From contig JAHZLQ010000041.1 of the NCBI GenBank assembly GCA_022599775.1, forward strand, positions 1 through 64,000: a stretch of 64,000 nt of DNA, in the 5' to 3' direction. How positions within the stretch are numbered: position 1 is the first letter of the stretch; the number at the start of each line of letters is the position of its first letter. A program made the translations under genes and the position numbers. The notes beneath the pieces were generated by a model. It saw only the letters and a list, made by a program, of their open reading frames with translations. It did no database searches and was not told the origin of the DNA. This DNA comes from Gammaproteobacteria bacterium. Lineage in GTDB: Bacteria; Pseudomonadota; Gammaproteobacteria; Nevskiales; Nevskiaceae. Of this stretch, positions 36,879-47,356 are shown one piece after another.

Positions 36879-39127
36879 GCCGCCTCGGCGGGTTGCAGAC
36901 GAACCGGAATCGACTTGGAGGTGGGCGTACGCGCGCGGTCGGCGTAGCTGTCGAGCGGCACCAGCGGATTGGTTTCCGGATAATAGCTGGCGATGCAGCC
37001 GGCGGGGATGTCGAACTCGATCAGCAGAAAGCGTCGGGCGAAGCGCTCGCCGTCGTGCCAGACCGAGACGATGTCGACCCATTGCCCGGCCTGCAGCGCG
37101 AAGCGCTCCAGATCCTGTTTGCTGATGAAGCACACGCGGCGGTGGCCGGAAACGCCGCGATAGCGATCCTCCAGCCCGTAGATCGTGGTGTTGTACTGAT
37201 CGTGACTGCGCATCGTCATCAGTCGCAGCGGCGCGCTGCCGGCGAGGGCGCGCGGAATCGCGTGCACGCAGAACACCGCCTTGCCGGCGGCGTTGTGCCA
37301 ACGCCGCTCCGCCGCCGCGTTGCCGAGATAAAAGCCGCCCGGCTGATGCACGCGCTCGTTGAAATGCATAAAGCCGTCGACCACTTCGGCGATCTTGTCG
37401 CGAATGCGCTTGTAGTCCTCGATCAGCCACAGCCACGGCGTCTTGCTGTGCGGCAGCGTCATCGCGGCGAGGTGCGCGACGATCGCCGGTTCGCTGAGCA
37501 AGCTGCCGGACACCGGCGGATTGATGCCGCCGGACAGGTGCACCATGCTCATCGAATCCTCGACCGTGACGCTCTGCACCCCACCGGCCTGCACGTCGAT
37601 CTCGGTGCGGCCCAGACACGGCAGGATCAACGCCTGGCGGCCATGCACCAGATGCGAACGATTGAGCTTGGTCGAGACATGGACCGTCAGCTCGCACTGA
37701 CGCAGGGCCTGCGCGGTGCGTACGGTGTCCGGCGAGGCGGCGGCGAAGTTGCCGCCCATCGCGAAGAACAGCTTGGCTTCGCCTCGCAGCATCGCCTCGA
37801 TCGAGCCGACCACGTCATGCCCGTGCTGGCGCGGCGGCTCGAAATCGAAGGCGCGGCCGAGCCGGTCGAGAAAGGCCTCGCTGGGCTGCTCGTAAATGCC
37901 CATGGTGCGATCACCCTGCACATTCGAATGGCCGCGTACCGGGCAGGCGCCGGCGCCCGGCTTGCCGAGATTGCCGCGCAGCAGCAGCAGATTGACGATG
38001 GTCTGAATCGTGGCGACGCCGTGCTTGTGCTGCGTGATGCCCATGCCCCAGCAGGCGATCGTCGCATTGGACGCGCGATACACCGCCGCGGCTTCCTCGA
38101 TCTGTGTGCGCGACAGACCGGACTCGAGCTCGATCACGGTCCAGTCCTCGGCCAGCACGTCGGCCCGCAGCGCCTCGAAGCCAGTGCAGTGCTCGGCGAT
38201 GAAGGCCTGGTCGATCTCACCGCTTTCGAGCACCGATTTCATCAGGCCCTTGAGCGCCGCCAGATCGCCACCGATGCGCGGCTGATAGTAGTGGCTGGCG
38301 ATCGGTGTGGCGCCGCCGGTGAGCATGTCCACCGGGCTCTGCGGATTGGCGAATCGCTCCAGACCGCGCTCGCGCAAGGGGTTGAACACCACGATGCGGC
38401 AACCGCGACGCGAGGCCTCGCGCAACTCGCCGAGCATGCGCGGGTGATTGGTGCCGGGATTCTGGCCGAAGATGAAGATCGCCTCGGCCTTGTGGAAATC
38501 GTCGAGCGTGACCGTGCCCTTGCCGCTGCCGATCTGTTCGCCCAGCGCAACACCGGACGGCTCGTGACACATGTTCGAGCAGTCCGGCAGGTTGTTGGTG
38601 CCGAATTCGCGCACGAACAGCTGGTACAGAAACGCCGCCTCGTTGGAGGTGCGGCCGGAGGTGTAGAACAGGGCCTGATCCGGGCTGTCCAGCGCATTCA
38701 GGTGACGTGCGACGATGGCGAAGGCCTCGTCCCAGTCCACCGGGCGATAGTGCCCGCCCGCGCCGTCCGCGTCGGCCCCGTCATAGAACATCGGATGGGT
38801 CAGCCGGCCCTGCGCTTCGAGGAAGTAGTCGTCATGCGCGGCCAGCGACTCGATGCTGTGCTGCGCGAAGAATTCGGGCGGCACCGTGCGGCGCGTGGCT
38901 TCCGCCGCCACCGCCTTGACGCCGTTCTCGCAGAACTCGAACGTGGAATGCTGGTTCTTGTCCGGCCAGGCGCAACCGGGGCAATCGAAGCCGTCCGGCT
39001 GATTGGCCTTGAGCAAGGTGGTAGCGCCACGACCGACGATGCCCTGCTCGCTGATGTGACGGAACGAACTGGCCAATGCGCCCCAGCCGCCAGCGGGGCC
39101 CTTGTAGGTCTTGACCTGCTTTTCCAT
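36875..39127 (-). CDS. FdhF/YdeP-family molybdopterin oxidoreductase
   Basis: A 750-residue bis-MGD enzyme of the YdeP type, related to formate dehydrogenase alpha subunits. Only two N-terminal Cys are in the cluster position (FDCPGCAWPD, Cys49 and Cys52). The metal-ligand position carries cysteine, not selenocysteine (SNMCHEPSG, Cys187). The cofactor regions FGQNPGTNHPRM, GGNFAAASPD and the C-terminal molydop-binding domain (LRLMTMRSHDQYNTTIYG) are intact. No signal peptide or electron-transfer subunit is adjacent, so the donor is unclear. In E. coli YdeP is linked to acid resistance. fdhD two genes downstream fits maturation. Confidence 0.9.
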   Translation of the reverse strand: MEKQVKTYKGPAGGWGALASSFRHISEQGIVGRGATTLLKANQPDGFDCPGCAWPDKNQHSTFEFCENGVKAVAAEATRRTVPPEFFAQHSIESLAAHDDYFLEAQGRLTHPMFYDGADADGAGGHYRPVDWDEAFAIVARHLNALDSPDQALFYTSGRTSNEAAFLYQLFVREFGTNNLPDCSNMCHEPSGVALGEQIGSGKGTVTLDDFHKAEAIFIFGQNPGTNHPRMLGELREASRRGCRIVVFNPLRERGLERFANPQSPVDMLTGGATPIASHYYQPRIGGDLAALKGLMKSVLESGEIDQAFIAEHCTGFEALRADVLAEDWTVIELESGLSRTQIEEAAAVYRASNATIACWGMGITQHKHGVATIQTIVNLLLLRGNLGKPGAGACPVRGHSNVQGDRTMGIYEQPSEAFLDRLGRAFDFEPPRQHGHDVVGSIEAMLRGEAKLFFAMGGNFAAASPDTVRTAQALRQCELTVHVSTKLNRSHLVHGRQALILPCLGRTEIDVQAGGVQSVTVEDSMSMVHLSGGINPPVSGSLLSEPAIVAHLAAMTLPHSKTPWLWLIEDYKRIRDKIAEVVDGFMHFNERVHQPGGFYLGNAAAERRWHNAAGKAVFCVHAIPRALAGSAPLRLMTMRSHDQYNTTIYGLEDRYRGVSGHRRVCFISKQDLERFALQAGQWVDIVSVWHDGERFARRFLLIEFDIPAGCIASYYPETNPLVPLDSYADRARTPTSKSIPVRLQPAEAA

Positions 39128-39186
39128 CGTCAACTCCGGTATTCGCTCCCCCCGCGCTGGAAGTATAGGCGCAGGTCCGCACAGCT

Positions 39187-41883
39187 TCAGCGAGTCCAGG
39201 ACGCTCCGGGGTCGTTGTTGCGGCCGTAACGTTCGCGCGCCGCCTGCAGCGTGGCTGCGTCCACCGCCGCTTCGGCATGCAGCGAATCCAGCGCGGCAAT
39301 CACGATGGACGCGGCATCCACCTCGAAGAATTCGCGCAAGGCCGCACGGGTGTCGCTGCGGCCGAAACCGTCGGTGCCGAGCGTGACGTAGCGGTTCGGA
39401 ACGAAGGCCCGAATCAGCTCCGGCAGCGCGCGAACATAATCGCTGGCGGCAACGACCGGGCCAGTCGCGTGCTGCAACAGGCGTGACACACGCGACAGCC
39501 CGGGCGCCCCGCCATACCGCACGGCACGTTCGCAGGCGATCCCCTCGCGCTGCAATTCGGTATAGCTGGTCACGCTCCAGACATCGGCTGCGACGTTCCA
39601 ATGTGCCGACAGCCAGTCGCGCGCCTTGAGCACCTCGCTCATGATCGCACCCGAACCCAGCAGCTGGACCTGGGCATCTTTCGCCGCTCCCGGCAGGCGG
39701 TACAGGCCGCCGAGAATCGACGAACGCAGGTCTTCGCCGTCCGGCATCGAAGGCTGCGCATCGTTGGCGTTCATGACCGTGAGGTAATAGAACACGTCGT
39801 TCTGCTCGGCCAGCATCTCGCGCATGCCGTGTTCGACAATCACCGCCACTTCGTAGGCGAAGGCCGGATCCCAGGCGCGGCAGTTCGGCACCGCCGAGAA
39901 CGACAGGTGGCTTTGTCCGTCCTGATGCTGCAGCCCTTCCCCGCCCAGGGTGGTCCGGCCCGAAGTCGCGCCGATCAGGAAGCCGCGCGCGCGCTGGTCA
40001 CCGGCCGCCCAGATGAAATCGCCGACGCGCTGGTAGCCGAACATCGAGTAGTAGATGTAGAACGGCAGCATCGGCTTGTCGTGCACGCTGTAGCTGGTGG
40101 CCGCGGCGATCCACGAGGAAATCGCGCCGGCTTCGGAAATGCCTTCCTCCAGAATCTGGCCGGATTTTTCCTCGCGGTAATACAGCATCGTGCCCATGTC
40201 CTCGGGCTCGTACATCTGGCCGTGCGGCGCGTAGATGCCGACCTGACGGAACAGGTTGGCCATGCCGAAGGTGCGTGCCTCGTCGGCGACGATCGGCACG
40301 ATGCGAGAACCGAGTTTCTTGTCCTTGAGCAGGCCGCCGAGCATGCGCACGAAGGCCATGGTGGTCGACATCGCCTTGCCATCGGCCTGCAATGCGAACT
40401 TGGCGAACGATGCCAGCGCCGGCACCGCCAGCACCTCGGCGGACTGCCGGCGACGCCGCGGCAGGTGCCCCCCGAGCGCTTCGCGGCGCTGTTGCAGATA
40501 GCGCAGTTCGGCGCTGTTCTCGGCCGGCTTGTAGAACTCCAGCTTTTCGACCTGTTCGTCACTCAGCGGCAGGCCGAAACGGTCCCGAAAGTCCTTGAGG
40601 CTTTCGATCTCCACTTTCTTGTTCTGGTGCGTGGTCATGCGGCCCTGTCCGGCCGTGCCCATGCCGTAACCCTTCATGGTCTTGGCCAGGATCACGGTGG
40701 GCTGACCACGATGCGCGGCTGCGGCCGCATAGGCCGCGTAGAGCTTCTTGACGTCGTGCCCGCCGCGCTTGAGGCGTTCGACTTCCTCGTCGCTCATATT
40801 CGCGACCAGAGCCTTGAGTTCCGGCGTCTGCGAAAAGAAGCGCTCGCGGTTGTAGGCACCGTCGTTGGCCGAGAAGGTCTGGAACTGCCCGTCCACGGTT
40901 TCGGCGAAGGCGCGCAGCAGTTCGCCCTGGGTGTCGCGCGCGAACAGCACGTCCCAGTCCGAGCCCCACAGCACCTTGATCACGTTCCAGCCGGCGCCGA
41001 GGAACAGGGCTTCGAGTTCGTCGATGATGCGGCTGTTGCCGCGCACCGGCCCGTCCAGGCGCTGCAGATTGCAGTTGACGACAAACGTCAGGTTGTCGAG
41101 GCGTTCGCGCGCGGCCAGCGACAGCGCGCCGATCGATTCGGGTTCGTCCATTTCGCCGTCGCCGAAGAAGCCCCAGACCCGGCGGCCGGCGGTCTCCTGC
41201 AGTCCACGGTCCTGCAGATAGCGCATGAAGCGCGCGTGATAGATCGCGCTGATCGGGCCCAGGCCCATGGAACCGGTCGGAAACTGCCAGAAATCCGGCA
41301 TCAGCCAGGGATGCGGATAGGAACACAGGCCGTGGCCGGCGATTTCCTGCCGATAGTTGTCGAGATGCGCTTCGTCGAGGTGGCCTTCCAGCCAGGCGCG
41401 CGCGTACACGCCGGGCGAGGAATGCGGCTGGAAGAACACCAGGTCCTCGCCTTCGGCATGGCCGGCGGCCTTGAAGAAATGGTTGAAACCGACCTCGAAC
41501 AGCTCCGCCGCCGAGGCGTAGCTGGCGATGTGGCCGCCCAGCTCGGCGCTGGTCTTGTTGGCACGCACCACCATCGCCAGCGCGTTCCAGCGGATCGCGC
41601 CCATCAGCTTGTCTTCGAGTCGGGTGTCGCCCGGATAGGCTGGCTGCGCCTCCACCGGAATGGTGTTTCGGTACGGCGTGATGCGCGCACGCCCGGACTG
41701 CACGCCGCGCGTCAGCGCGTGGTCGGCGAGCCGGTCGAACAGGTACTGCGCACGCGCCTTGCCGTGCACACGCACCACCGCGTCGAAGGCTTCGAGCCAT
41801 TCGCGGGTTTCTTCGGTGTCGGCGTCGGCACCGCCAGCGGCGGCCGACAGCACGACTTCGGCGCCCGTGGGCAGGTCGTTCAT
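39187..41883 (-). CDS. aceE: pyruvate dehydrogenase E1 component, homodimeric type
   Basis: An 898-residue thiamine-diphosphate enzyme that decarboxylates pyruvate and acetylates the E2 lipoyl group. TPP/Mg motif GDGEMDEPES, the N-terminal block DRLADHALTRGV and MKGYGMGTAGQGRM are all typical of AceE. Unusually it stands alone: aceF and lpd are not adjacent, and both neighbours (ydeP-like and uvrB) are unrelated. A strong hairpin lies in the gap to the divergent uvrB. Confidence 0.96.
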   Translation of the reverse strand: MNDLPTGAEVVLSAAAGGADADTEETREWLEAFDAVVRVHGKARAQYLFDRLADHALTRGVQSGRARITPYRNTIPVEAQPAYPGDTRLEDKLMGAIRWNALAMVVRANKTSAELGGHIASYASAAELFEVGFNHFFKAAGHAEGEDLVFFQPHSSPGVYARAWLEGHLDEAHLDNYRQEIAGHGLCSYPHPWLMPDFWQFPTGSMGLGPISAIYHARFMRYLQDRGLQETAGRRVWGFFGDGEMDEPESIGALSLAARERLDNLTFVVNCNLQRLDGPVRGNSRIIDELEALFLGAGWNVIKVLWGSDWDVLFARDTQGELLRAFAETVDGQFQTFSANDGAYNRERFFSQTPELKALVANMSDEEVERLKRGGHDVKKLYAAYAAAAAHRGQPTVILAKTMKGYGMGTAGQGRMTTHQNKKVEIESLKDFRDRFGLPLSDEQVEKLEFYKPAENSAELRYLQQRREALGGHLPRRRRQSAEVLAVPALASFAKFALQADGKAMSTTMAFVRMLGGLLKDKKLGSRIVPIVADEARTFGMANLFRQVGIYAPHGQMYEPEDMGTMLYYREEKSGQILEEGISEAGAISSWIAAATSYSVHDKPMLPFYIYYSMFGYQRVGDFIWAAGDQRARGFLIGATSGRTTLGGEGLQHQDGQSHLSFSAVPNCRAWDPAFAYEVAVIVEHGMREMLAEQNDVFYYLTVMNANDAQPSMPDGEDLRSSILGGLYRLPGAAKDAQVQLLGSGAIMSEVLKARDWLSAHWNVAADVWSVTSYTELQREGIACERAVRYGGAPGLSRVSRLLQHATGPVVAASDYVRALPELIRAFVPNRYVTLGTDGFGRSDTRAALREFFEVDAASIVIAALDSLHAEAAVDAATLQAARERYGRNNDPGASWTR

Positions 41884-41929
41884 GATGAGTTCTGAGCCAA
41901 GAGTCTGGCGGCGATTCTATGCCGAGGCA

Positions 41930-41966
41930 CCGCGCCTTGCTGACAACGAATGTCAGCAAGGCGCGG
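41930..41966. promoter_or_regulatory. perfect 16-bp hairpin in the aceE/uvrB divergent gap
   Basis: CCGCGCCTTGCTGACA (41930-41945) and its exact complement (41951-41966) flank a five-base loop ACGAA. On the plus strand it is followed by TATCCTTTTGTG, giving a weak terminator look, yet no plus-strand gene lies before it. It would sit in the uvrB leader or between the two promoters. The role is unknown. Confidence 0.7.
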
Positions 41967-42023
41967 TATCCTTTTGTGTTCTTCAATTTTGGCCGGTTCC
42001 CACCGGCAAGGAACCCGCTGCCG

Positions 42024-44078
42024 ATGGCACGAGACCTCAGCGAAGCACAGCTCGCGCGCCTGGCCCGGCGCGACAACATCCCGTTCCAGCTGAAAGCCGA
42101 CTGGGCGCCGGCCGGTGATCAGCCGACGGCGATCCAGGGCCTCACCGGCGGGCTCCAGGACGGACTCAGCCACCAGACGCTGCTGGGCGTGACCGGCTCC
42201 GGCAAGACCTACACGATTGCCAACGTCATCCAGCAATTGCAGCGGCCAACCATGATCATGGCGCCGAACAAGACGCTGGCGGCGCAGCTCTACGGCGAGT
42301 TCAAGGAATTCTTTCCGGACAATGCGGTGGAGTATTTCGTCTCCTACTACGACTACTACCAGCCGGAAGCCTACGTTCCGTCCACCGATACCTTCATCGA
42401 GAAGGACAGCTCGATCAACGACCACATCGAACAGATGCGGCTGTCGGCGACCAAGGCGCTGCTGGAGCGGCGCGACGTGATCATCGTCGCCTCGGTATCG
42501 GCGATCTACGGCCTCGGCGACCCCGAAGCCTACGCGACCATGCGCCTGCACCTCGACAAGGGCGACATCATCGGCCAGCGCGAGATCATCCGCCGCCTCA
42601 CCGAGATGCAGTACACGCGCAATGACATGGAGCTCAAGCGCGGCACCTACCGCGTGCGCGGCGAGATCATCGACGTACATCCGGCCGAATCCGACGACGA
42701 GGCGGTGCGCATCGAGCTGTTCGACGACGAAGTGGAGTCCCTGTCGTTCTTCGACCCGCTGACCGGCGAATCCCTGCGCCGCGTGCCGCGCCTGACGATC
42801 TACGCCAAGTCGCACTACGTGACGCCGCGCGAACGCCTACTGGCCACCTTCGACGCGATTCGCGAGGAATTGCGCGAACGCCTCAAGTACCAGCGCGAGA
42901 ACGGCAAGCTGCTGGAGGCGCAGCGCCTGGAGCAGCGCACCACCTTCGACCTGGAGATGATCCGCGAGATCGGCTACTGCTCAGGCATCGAGAACTACTC
43001 GCGCTACCTGTCCGGTCGCGGCCCAGGCGAACCGCCGCCCTGTTTGCTCGACTACCTGCCGCCGGACGCGCTGATGGTGCTGGATGAATCGCATGTCACG
43101 GTTCCGCAGATCGGCGCGATGTACAAGGGCGACCGCTCGCGCAAGGAAACTCTGGTCGAATACGGCTTCCGCCTGCCCAGCGCGATGGACAACCGGCCGC
43201 TGCGCTTCGACGAATTCGAACGCATCGTGCCGCAGACCATCTTCGTCTCCGCCACGCCCGGCCCCTACGAGGCGCAGCACGCGCAGCAGGTGGTCGAACA
43301 GGTCGTGCGCCCCACCGGCCTGATCGATCCCGAAGTGGAAATCCGTCCCGCCGGCACGCAGGTCGACGACGTGCTCGGCGAAATCCGCCTGCGCGCCGAA
43401 CTCGGCGAACGCGTGCTGATCACCGTGCTGACCAAGCGCATGGCCGAGGACCTGACCGACTACCTGCACGAACACAGCGTCAAGGTGCGCTACATGCACT
43501 CCGACGTGGACACCGTGGAGCGCGCCGAAATCATCCGCGACCTGCGCCTGGGCCTGTTCGACGTGCTGGTCGGCATCAATCTGCTGCGCGAGGGCCTGGA
43601 CCTGCCGGAAGTTTCGCTGGTGGCGATCATGGATGCCGACAAGGAAGGTTTCCTGCGCTCGGAGCGCTCGCTGATCCAGACCATCGGCCGCGCCGCGCGC
43701 CACCTGCGCGGCAAGGCGATCCTCTACGCCGACGAAATCACCAAGTCGATGCGCAGCGCCATCGACGAAACCGACCGTCGCCGCGACAAACAGCGCGCCC
43801 ACAACGCCGCACACGGCATCACGCCCAAGGGCATCGAGAAGCGCATCGGTGACATCCTCAAGGCCGGCTACGAGGAAATCTCCGTGGCCGCCGGGCTCAA
43901 GGCCGCCGAGAAGCGCGGCGAGTACGGCGACATCTCGCCGGACAAGCTTGCCAAGATGATCAAGCAGCTCGAAAAGGACATGTTCAAGGCGGCGCAGAAC
44001 CTGGAGTTCGAAAAGGCCGCCTCGCTGCGCGACCAGATCAAGAAGGCGCGCGAACAGGTGCTGGTCAACGCCGCCTGA
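42024..44078 (+). CDS. uvrB: excinuclease ABC subunit UvrB
   Basis: A 684-residue helicase-like damage-recognition subunit of nucleotide excision repair. Walker A is GVTGSGKT (55-62); the damage-probing beta-hairpin is [12 protein letters not shown]. Helicase motifs include DESHVTVPQ and ATPGPYE, and the C-terminal UVR motif ([13 protein letters not shown]) binds UvrC. ATG 42024 gives the standard N-terminus; the open frame upstream includes the intergenic hairpin. A CTG/CAG pair inside that hairpin has the wrong spacing for a LexA box. Confidence 0.97.
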   Translation: MARDLSEAQLARLARRDNIPFQLKADWAPAGDQPTAIQGLTGGLQDGLSHQTLLGVTGSGKTYTIANVIQQLQRPTMIMAPNKTLAAQLYGEFKEFFPDNAVEYFVSYYDYYQPEAYVPSTDTFIEKDSSINDHIEQMRLSATKALLERRDVIIVASVSAIYGLGDPEAYATMRLHLDKGDIIGQREIIRRLTEMQYTRNDMELKRGTYRVRGEIIDVHPAESDDEAVRIELFDDEVESLSFFDPLTGESLRRVPRLTIYAKSHYVTPRERLLATFDAIREELRERLKYQRENGKLLEAQRLEQRTTFDLEMIREIGYCSGIENYSRYLSGRGPGEPPPCLLDYLPPDALMVLDESHVTVPQIGAMYKGDRSRKETLVEYGFRLPSAMDNRPLRFDEFERIVPQTIFVSATPGPYEAQHAQQVVEQVVRPTGLIDPEVEIRPAGTQVDDVLGEIRLRAELGERVLITVLTKRMAEDLTDYLHEHSVKVRYMHSDVDTVERAEIIRDLRLGLFDVLVGINLLREGLDLPEVSLVAIMDADKEGFLRSERSLIQTIGRAARHLRGKAILYADEITKSMRSAIDETDRRRDKQRAHNAAHGITPKGIEKRIGDILKAGYEEISVAAGLKAAEKRGEYGDISPDKLAKMIKQLEKDMFKAAQNLEFEKAASLRDQIKKAREQVLVNAA

Positions 44079-44159
44079 TCGGGCTCGCGCGCAGAAGACG
44101 CACCACCGATCGTTCAGAAGTCCTAAACTACCCCGCCGAAAAACGAGACGGGGACCCGA

Positions 44160-45614
44160 ATGACCGCATTGTCGCGCACGCTTGGCCTGAGCCTGGCTGC
44201 TCTGCTCACCCTCCTGCCGACACTGGCATTCGCCGCGGAATCCGCGATCTCGCACGACCACACCGACCACTGGATCGGCTGGCTCTGCGTCGCGATGTTC
44301 GTGGTCGCCTACGCGCTGGTCGTCGCCGAGGAATGGCTCAAGCTGCGCAAGTCCATCCCCGTGCTGCTCGCCGCCGGCGCCATCTGGATACTGATCGGCT
44401 ACCTCTACACGCAGCTTGGCGACACCGCCTACGTCGAGGAAACCGTCGAGCACAGCCTGCTCGAATACGGCGAGCTGTTCCTGTTCCTGCTGGTGGCGAT
44501 GACCTACATCAACACCCTCGAAGAACGAAACGTCTTCGACGCCCTGCACGGCTGGCTGGTGTCTCGCGGCTTCTCGCTGCGCACGATCTACTGGCTGACC
44601 GGCCTGCTGTCGTTCTTCATCTCGCCGGTCGCCGACAACATGACCACGGCGCTGGTGATGTCCTCGGTCGCGATGGCGGTCGGCCAGGGCCGGCCGAAAT
44701 TCGTCGTCGTCGCCTGCATCAACATCGTGGTCGCGGCCAATGCCGGCGGCGCCTGGAGCCCGTTCGGCGACATCACCACGCTGATGGTCTGGCAGAAGGG
44801 CAAGGTCGGTGCCCTGGAATTCCTGGCGCTGTTCCTGCCATCGATCGTCAACTGGCTGGTGCCGGCCGCGCTGATGTCGCTGGCCGTGCCGCGCGAGGTA
44901 CCCGAAGCGTTCAAGGACGCGCCGCGCGTCAAGCCGGGCGGCTATGTTGTGATCGGCCTGTTCGTGTTCACGATCGTCATGACGATCACGGCGCACAGCC
45001 TGTTCCATCTGCCGGCCGTGGTCGGAATGATGGCCGGACTCGGCCTGCTCAAGCTGTTCGGCTCCTTCCTCAACCGCCGCGACATGCGCGAGATCAGCTT
45101 CCTCGAAGAAGGCGGGATGCGCCCCGACACTGCGCCGCAAAGAACCTCGGCGCACCCCTTCAACGTCTTTGAACAGGTGGCGCGTGCCGAATGGGACACG
45201 CTGCTGTTTTTCTACGGCATCATCCTGTGCGTCGGCGGGCTCGGCACGCTGGGCTATCTCGCCGTGGGTTCCGAGGCCATGTACACCGGGCTGGGCGCCA
45301 CCAAGGCCAATGTCATCGTCGGCTTCGCCTCGGCGATCATCGACAATATCCCGGTGATGTACGCCGTACTGACGATGGACCCGGTGATGTCGCACGGCCA
45401 ATGGCTGCTGGTGACGCTGACGGCCGGCGTCGGCGGATCACTGCTGTCGATCGGTTCGGCGGCCGGCGTCGCCGTCATGGGCCAGGCGCATGGGCAGTAC
45501 ACGTTTTTCGCCCACCTGCGCTGGTCCTGGGCGATCGTGCTCGGCTATGTCGCCAGCATCCTGGTGCACTTCTGGGTCAACGCGGCCGCGTTCACGGTGA
45601 TCGCGGCGCCCTGA
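44160..45614 (+). CDS. nhaD: sodium:proton antiporter NhaD
   Basis: A 484-residue inner-membrane antiporter. A cleavable-looking N-terminal signal (LTLLPTLAFAAE) precedes about 12 helices. Ion-transporter family blocks are FISPVADNMTTALV and NAGGAWSPFGDITTLMVWQKG, plus the late block AIIDNIPVMYAVL. It converges on a Mrp-like antiporter operon, so this locus gathers two Na+/H+ systems. Confidence 0.94.
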   Translation: MTALSRTLGLSLAALLTLLPTLAFAAESAISHDHTDHWIGWLCVAMFVVAYALVVAEEWLKLRKSIPVLLAAGAIWILIGYLYTQLGDTAYVEETVEHSLLEYGELFLFLLVAMTYINTLEERNVFDALHGWLVSRGFSLRTIYWLTGLLSFFISPVADNMTTALVMSSVAMAVGQGRPKFVVVACINIVVAANAGGAWSPFGDITTLMVWQKGKVGALEFLALFLPSIVNWLVPAALMSLAVPREVPEAFKDAPRVKPGGYVVIGLFVFTIVMTITAHSLFHLPAVVGMMAGLGLLKLFGSFLNRRDMREISFLEEGGMRPDTAPQRTSAHPFNVFEQVARAEWDTLLFFYGIILCVGGLGTLGYLAVGSEAMYTGLGATKANVIVGFASAIIDNIPVMYAVLTMDPVMSHGQWLLVTLTAGVGGSLLSIGSAAGVAVMGQAHGQYTFFAHLRWSWAIVLGYVASILVHFWVNAAAFTVIAAP

Positions 45615-45649
45615 GCGGACGCCCCGCGAGTCGCCTCAGGACAACGGCG

Positions 45650-47356
45650 CTACGAGCGTCCCAACAGGAAGGACAGCATCAGCAGCACGGCCAGGGCGCC
45701 CGTCACCCAGGCGGTGATCGAACCGGTGCTTTGATGCCCGATCAGGCCGGCGCCGTGACGCTGCACCTGCCCGACCCTCGCCAAGCTGCGACGAGCGAGG
45801 TTTCCCAGCAGACCCTGCCAGGCCGCGCCCAAGCGATCGAGGCCACGCAAGGCCACGCCGACCAGGGCCGGCGCCGCACGGCGGTAGATCCAGTCGCTAT
45901 CGAGGTTCAGCGATCGAATCTCCGGCGGATACCAGCCGCGGCGATACAGGAAGGCGAAGCCCGCCGCGGCGAACAGCAGCAACTGCAACTGCGTGATCAC
46001 GTGGCCGGCGGTGTACGGCGAGTACGCCACTGCGTACGGCAACAGATCGTAGAGCGGCTGCGGATACACGCCGATTCCGATACACAGGAAAGCCGCCGCC
46101 CCCATCGCCAGCAACATGTTGCTCGGCGCCTCCTGGCAACGCTTGCCGGAGTCGTGCGCGAAGAACGAGAAGAATGGGATCTTGATGCCGGAATGGTCGA
46201 GCACGCCCGCCGAAGCAAACAGCAGAATCAGCCACGGCAGCCACAGATGCTCCTCCCCGGCGGCCGACAGGATCATCGACTTGGTGACAAAGCCGGAGGT
46301 CAGCGGAAACGCCGAGATCGAGACCGAGCCGACGATGCACAGCCCCGCCGTCCACGGCATCGATTTGTAGAGCCCACCGAGTTCCGAGGCCTTGACCGTA
46401 CCGACGCGGTACAGCACCGCGCCCATCGCCATGAACAGCAGCGACTTGTAGATGATGTGCGCAAAGGCATGCGCCGCGGCGCCGTTGATCGCCAGATCGG
46501 TGCCGATGCCGATGCCGCAGACCATGAAACCGAGCTGGTTGTTGAGACTGTAGGACAGCACGCGCCGCAGGTCGTTTTCGATGACCGCGAAGAAGATCGG
46601 GAACAGCGTCATCGCCGCGCCGATCCAGATCAGGATTTCGGTGCCCGCGAAGCCACGGGCCAGCGCATAGACCGCGAGCTTGGTGGTGAAGATCGAAAGC
46701 ACCACGGTACCGGTGACGGTGGCTTCCGGATAGGCGTCCTGCAGCCAGTTGTGCAGCAGCGGGAACGCACATTTGACGCCGATTGCGACCAGCATCATCA
46801 GCGAGCCCGGTTCATCGAGCGTCATCCGCTCGAAGGCGAGATCACCGGTCGCCGTGTAACGCATCACGATCCCGGACAGCAGCAGCACGCCGGCGCCAGC
46901 CTGCACCAGCAGATAGCGCATGCCCACGTGATAGGCCCGTTCGGTACGCCGCGCCCAGATCAGGAACACCGACGAAATCGCCGTCAGTTCCCAATGCAGC
47001 AGCATGGTGATGAGATCGCCCGCGAGCACCGCGCCGACCGCCGCGCCGGCATAGACCAGGGTGCTGGCATGCTGCAGGACATCACGCAGATGCCAAGCGT
47101 AGACCGCCGAGATCAGCGCCGCGATATGGAAGATCAGCGCAAAGATGAAGGCCAGCTTGTCGACGCGCAGCGTGACCAGATCCAGACCGAACAACACCGC
47201 CCGCCCGCTCTCGCCATCCGGCAGACAGCACAGCAGCACCAGGCTTGCCGCCGGCAGTGCCAGACTCATGATGCGACGCGGCAGTGGCCCCAGCAGCGGC
47301 AGCAGCAGGCCACCGATAATCAGCAGCAGTGCCGGGTTGGCCCACCACTCAGTCAT
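45650..47356 (-). CDS. Mrp/Mbh-like antiporter subunit, NuoL/M/N homologue (third, last gene)
   Basis: A 568-residue polytopic protein of the proton-conducting complex I subunit family (MrpA/MrpD, NuoL/M/N). The region HWELTAISSVFLIWARRT carries the conserved helix-5 Glu, and lysine/histidine-bearing helices follow (GVKCAFPLLHNWLQDAYPEA, AHAFAHIIYKSLLF). About 100 extra C-terminal residues include an amphipathic stretch and a final helix. It ends the ten-gene operon and overlaps the small upstream gene by eight bases. Confidence 0.88.
   Translation of the reverse strand: MTEWWANPALLLIIGGLLLPLLGPLPRRIMSLALPAASLVLLCCLPDGESGRAVLFGLDLVTLRVDKLAFIFALIFHIAALISAVYAWHLRDVLQHASTLVYAGAAVGAVLAGDLITMLLHWELTAISSVFLIWARRTERAYHVGMRYLLVQAGAGVLLLSGIVMRYTATGDLAFERMTLDEPGSLMMLVAIGVKCAFPLLHNWLQDAYPEATVTGTVVLSIFTTKLAVYALARGFAGTEILIWIGAAMTLFPIFFAVIENDLRRVLSYSLNNQLGFMVCGIGIGTDLAINGAAAHAFAHIIYKSLLFMAMGAVLYRVGTVKASELGGLYKSMPWTAGLCIVGSVSISAFPLTSGFVTKSMILSAAGEEHLWLPWLILLFASAGVLDHSGIKIPFFSFFAHDSGKRCQEAPSNMLLAMGAAAFLCIGIGVYPQPLYDLLPYAVAYSPYTAGHVITQLQLLLFAAAGFAFLYRRGWYPPEIRSLNLDSDWIYRRAAPALVGVALRGLDRLGAAWQGLLGNLARRSLARVGQVQRHGAGLIGHQSTGSITAWVTGALAVLLMLSFLLGRS

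Noticed and set aside
41940-41956. LexA/SOS box upstream of uvrB
   Set aside because: The CTG and CAG half-sites are separated by 11 bases; the usual gammaproteobacterial box needs 10.
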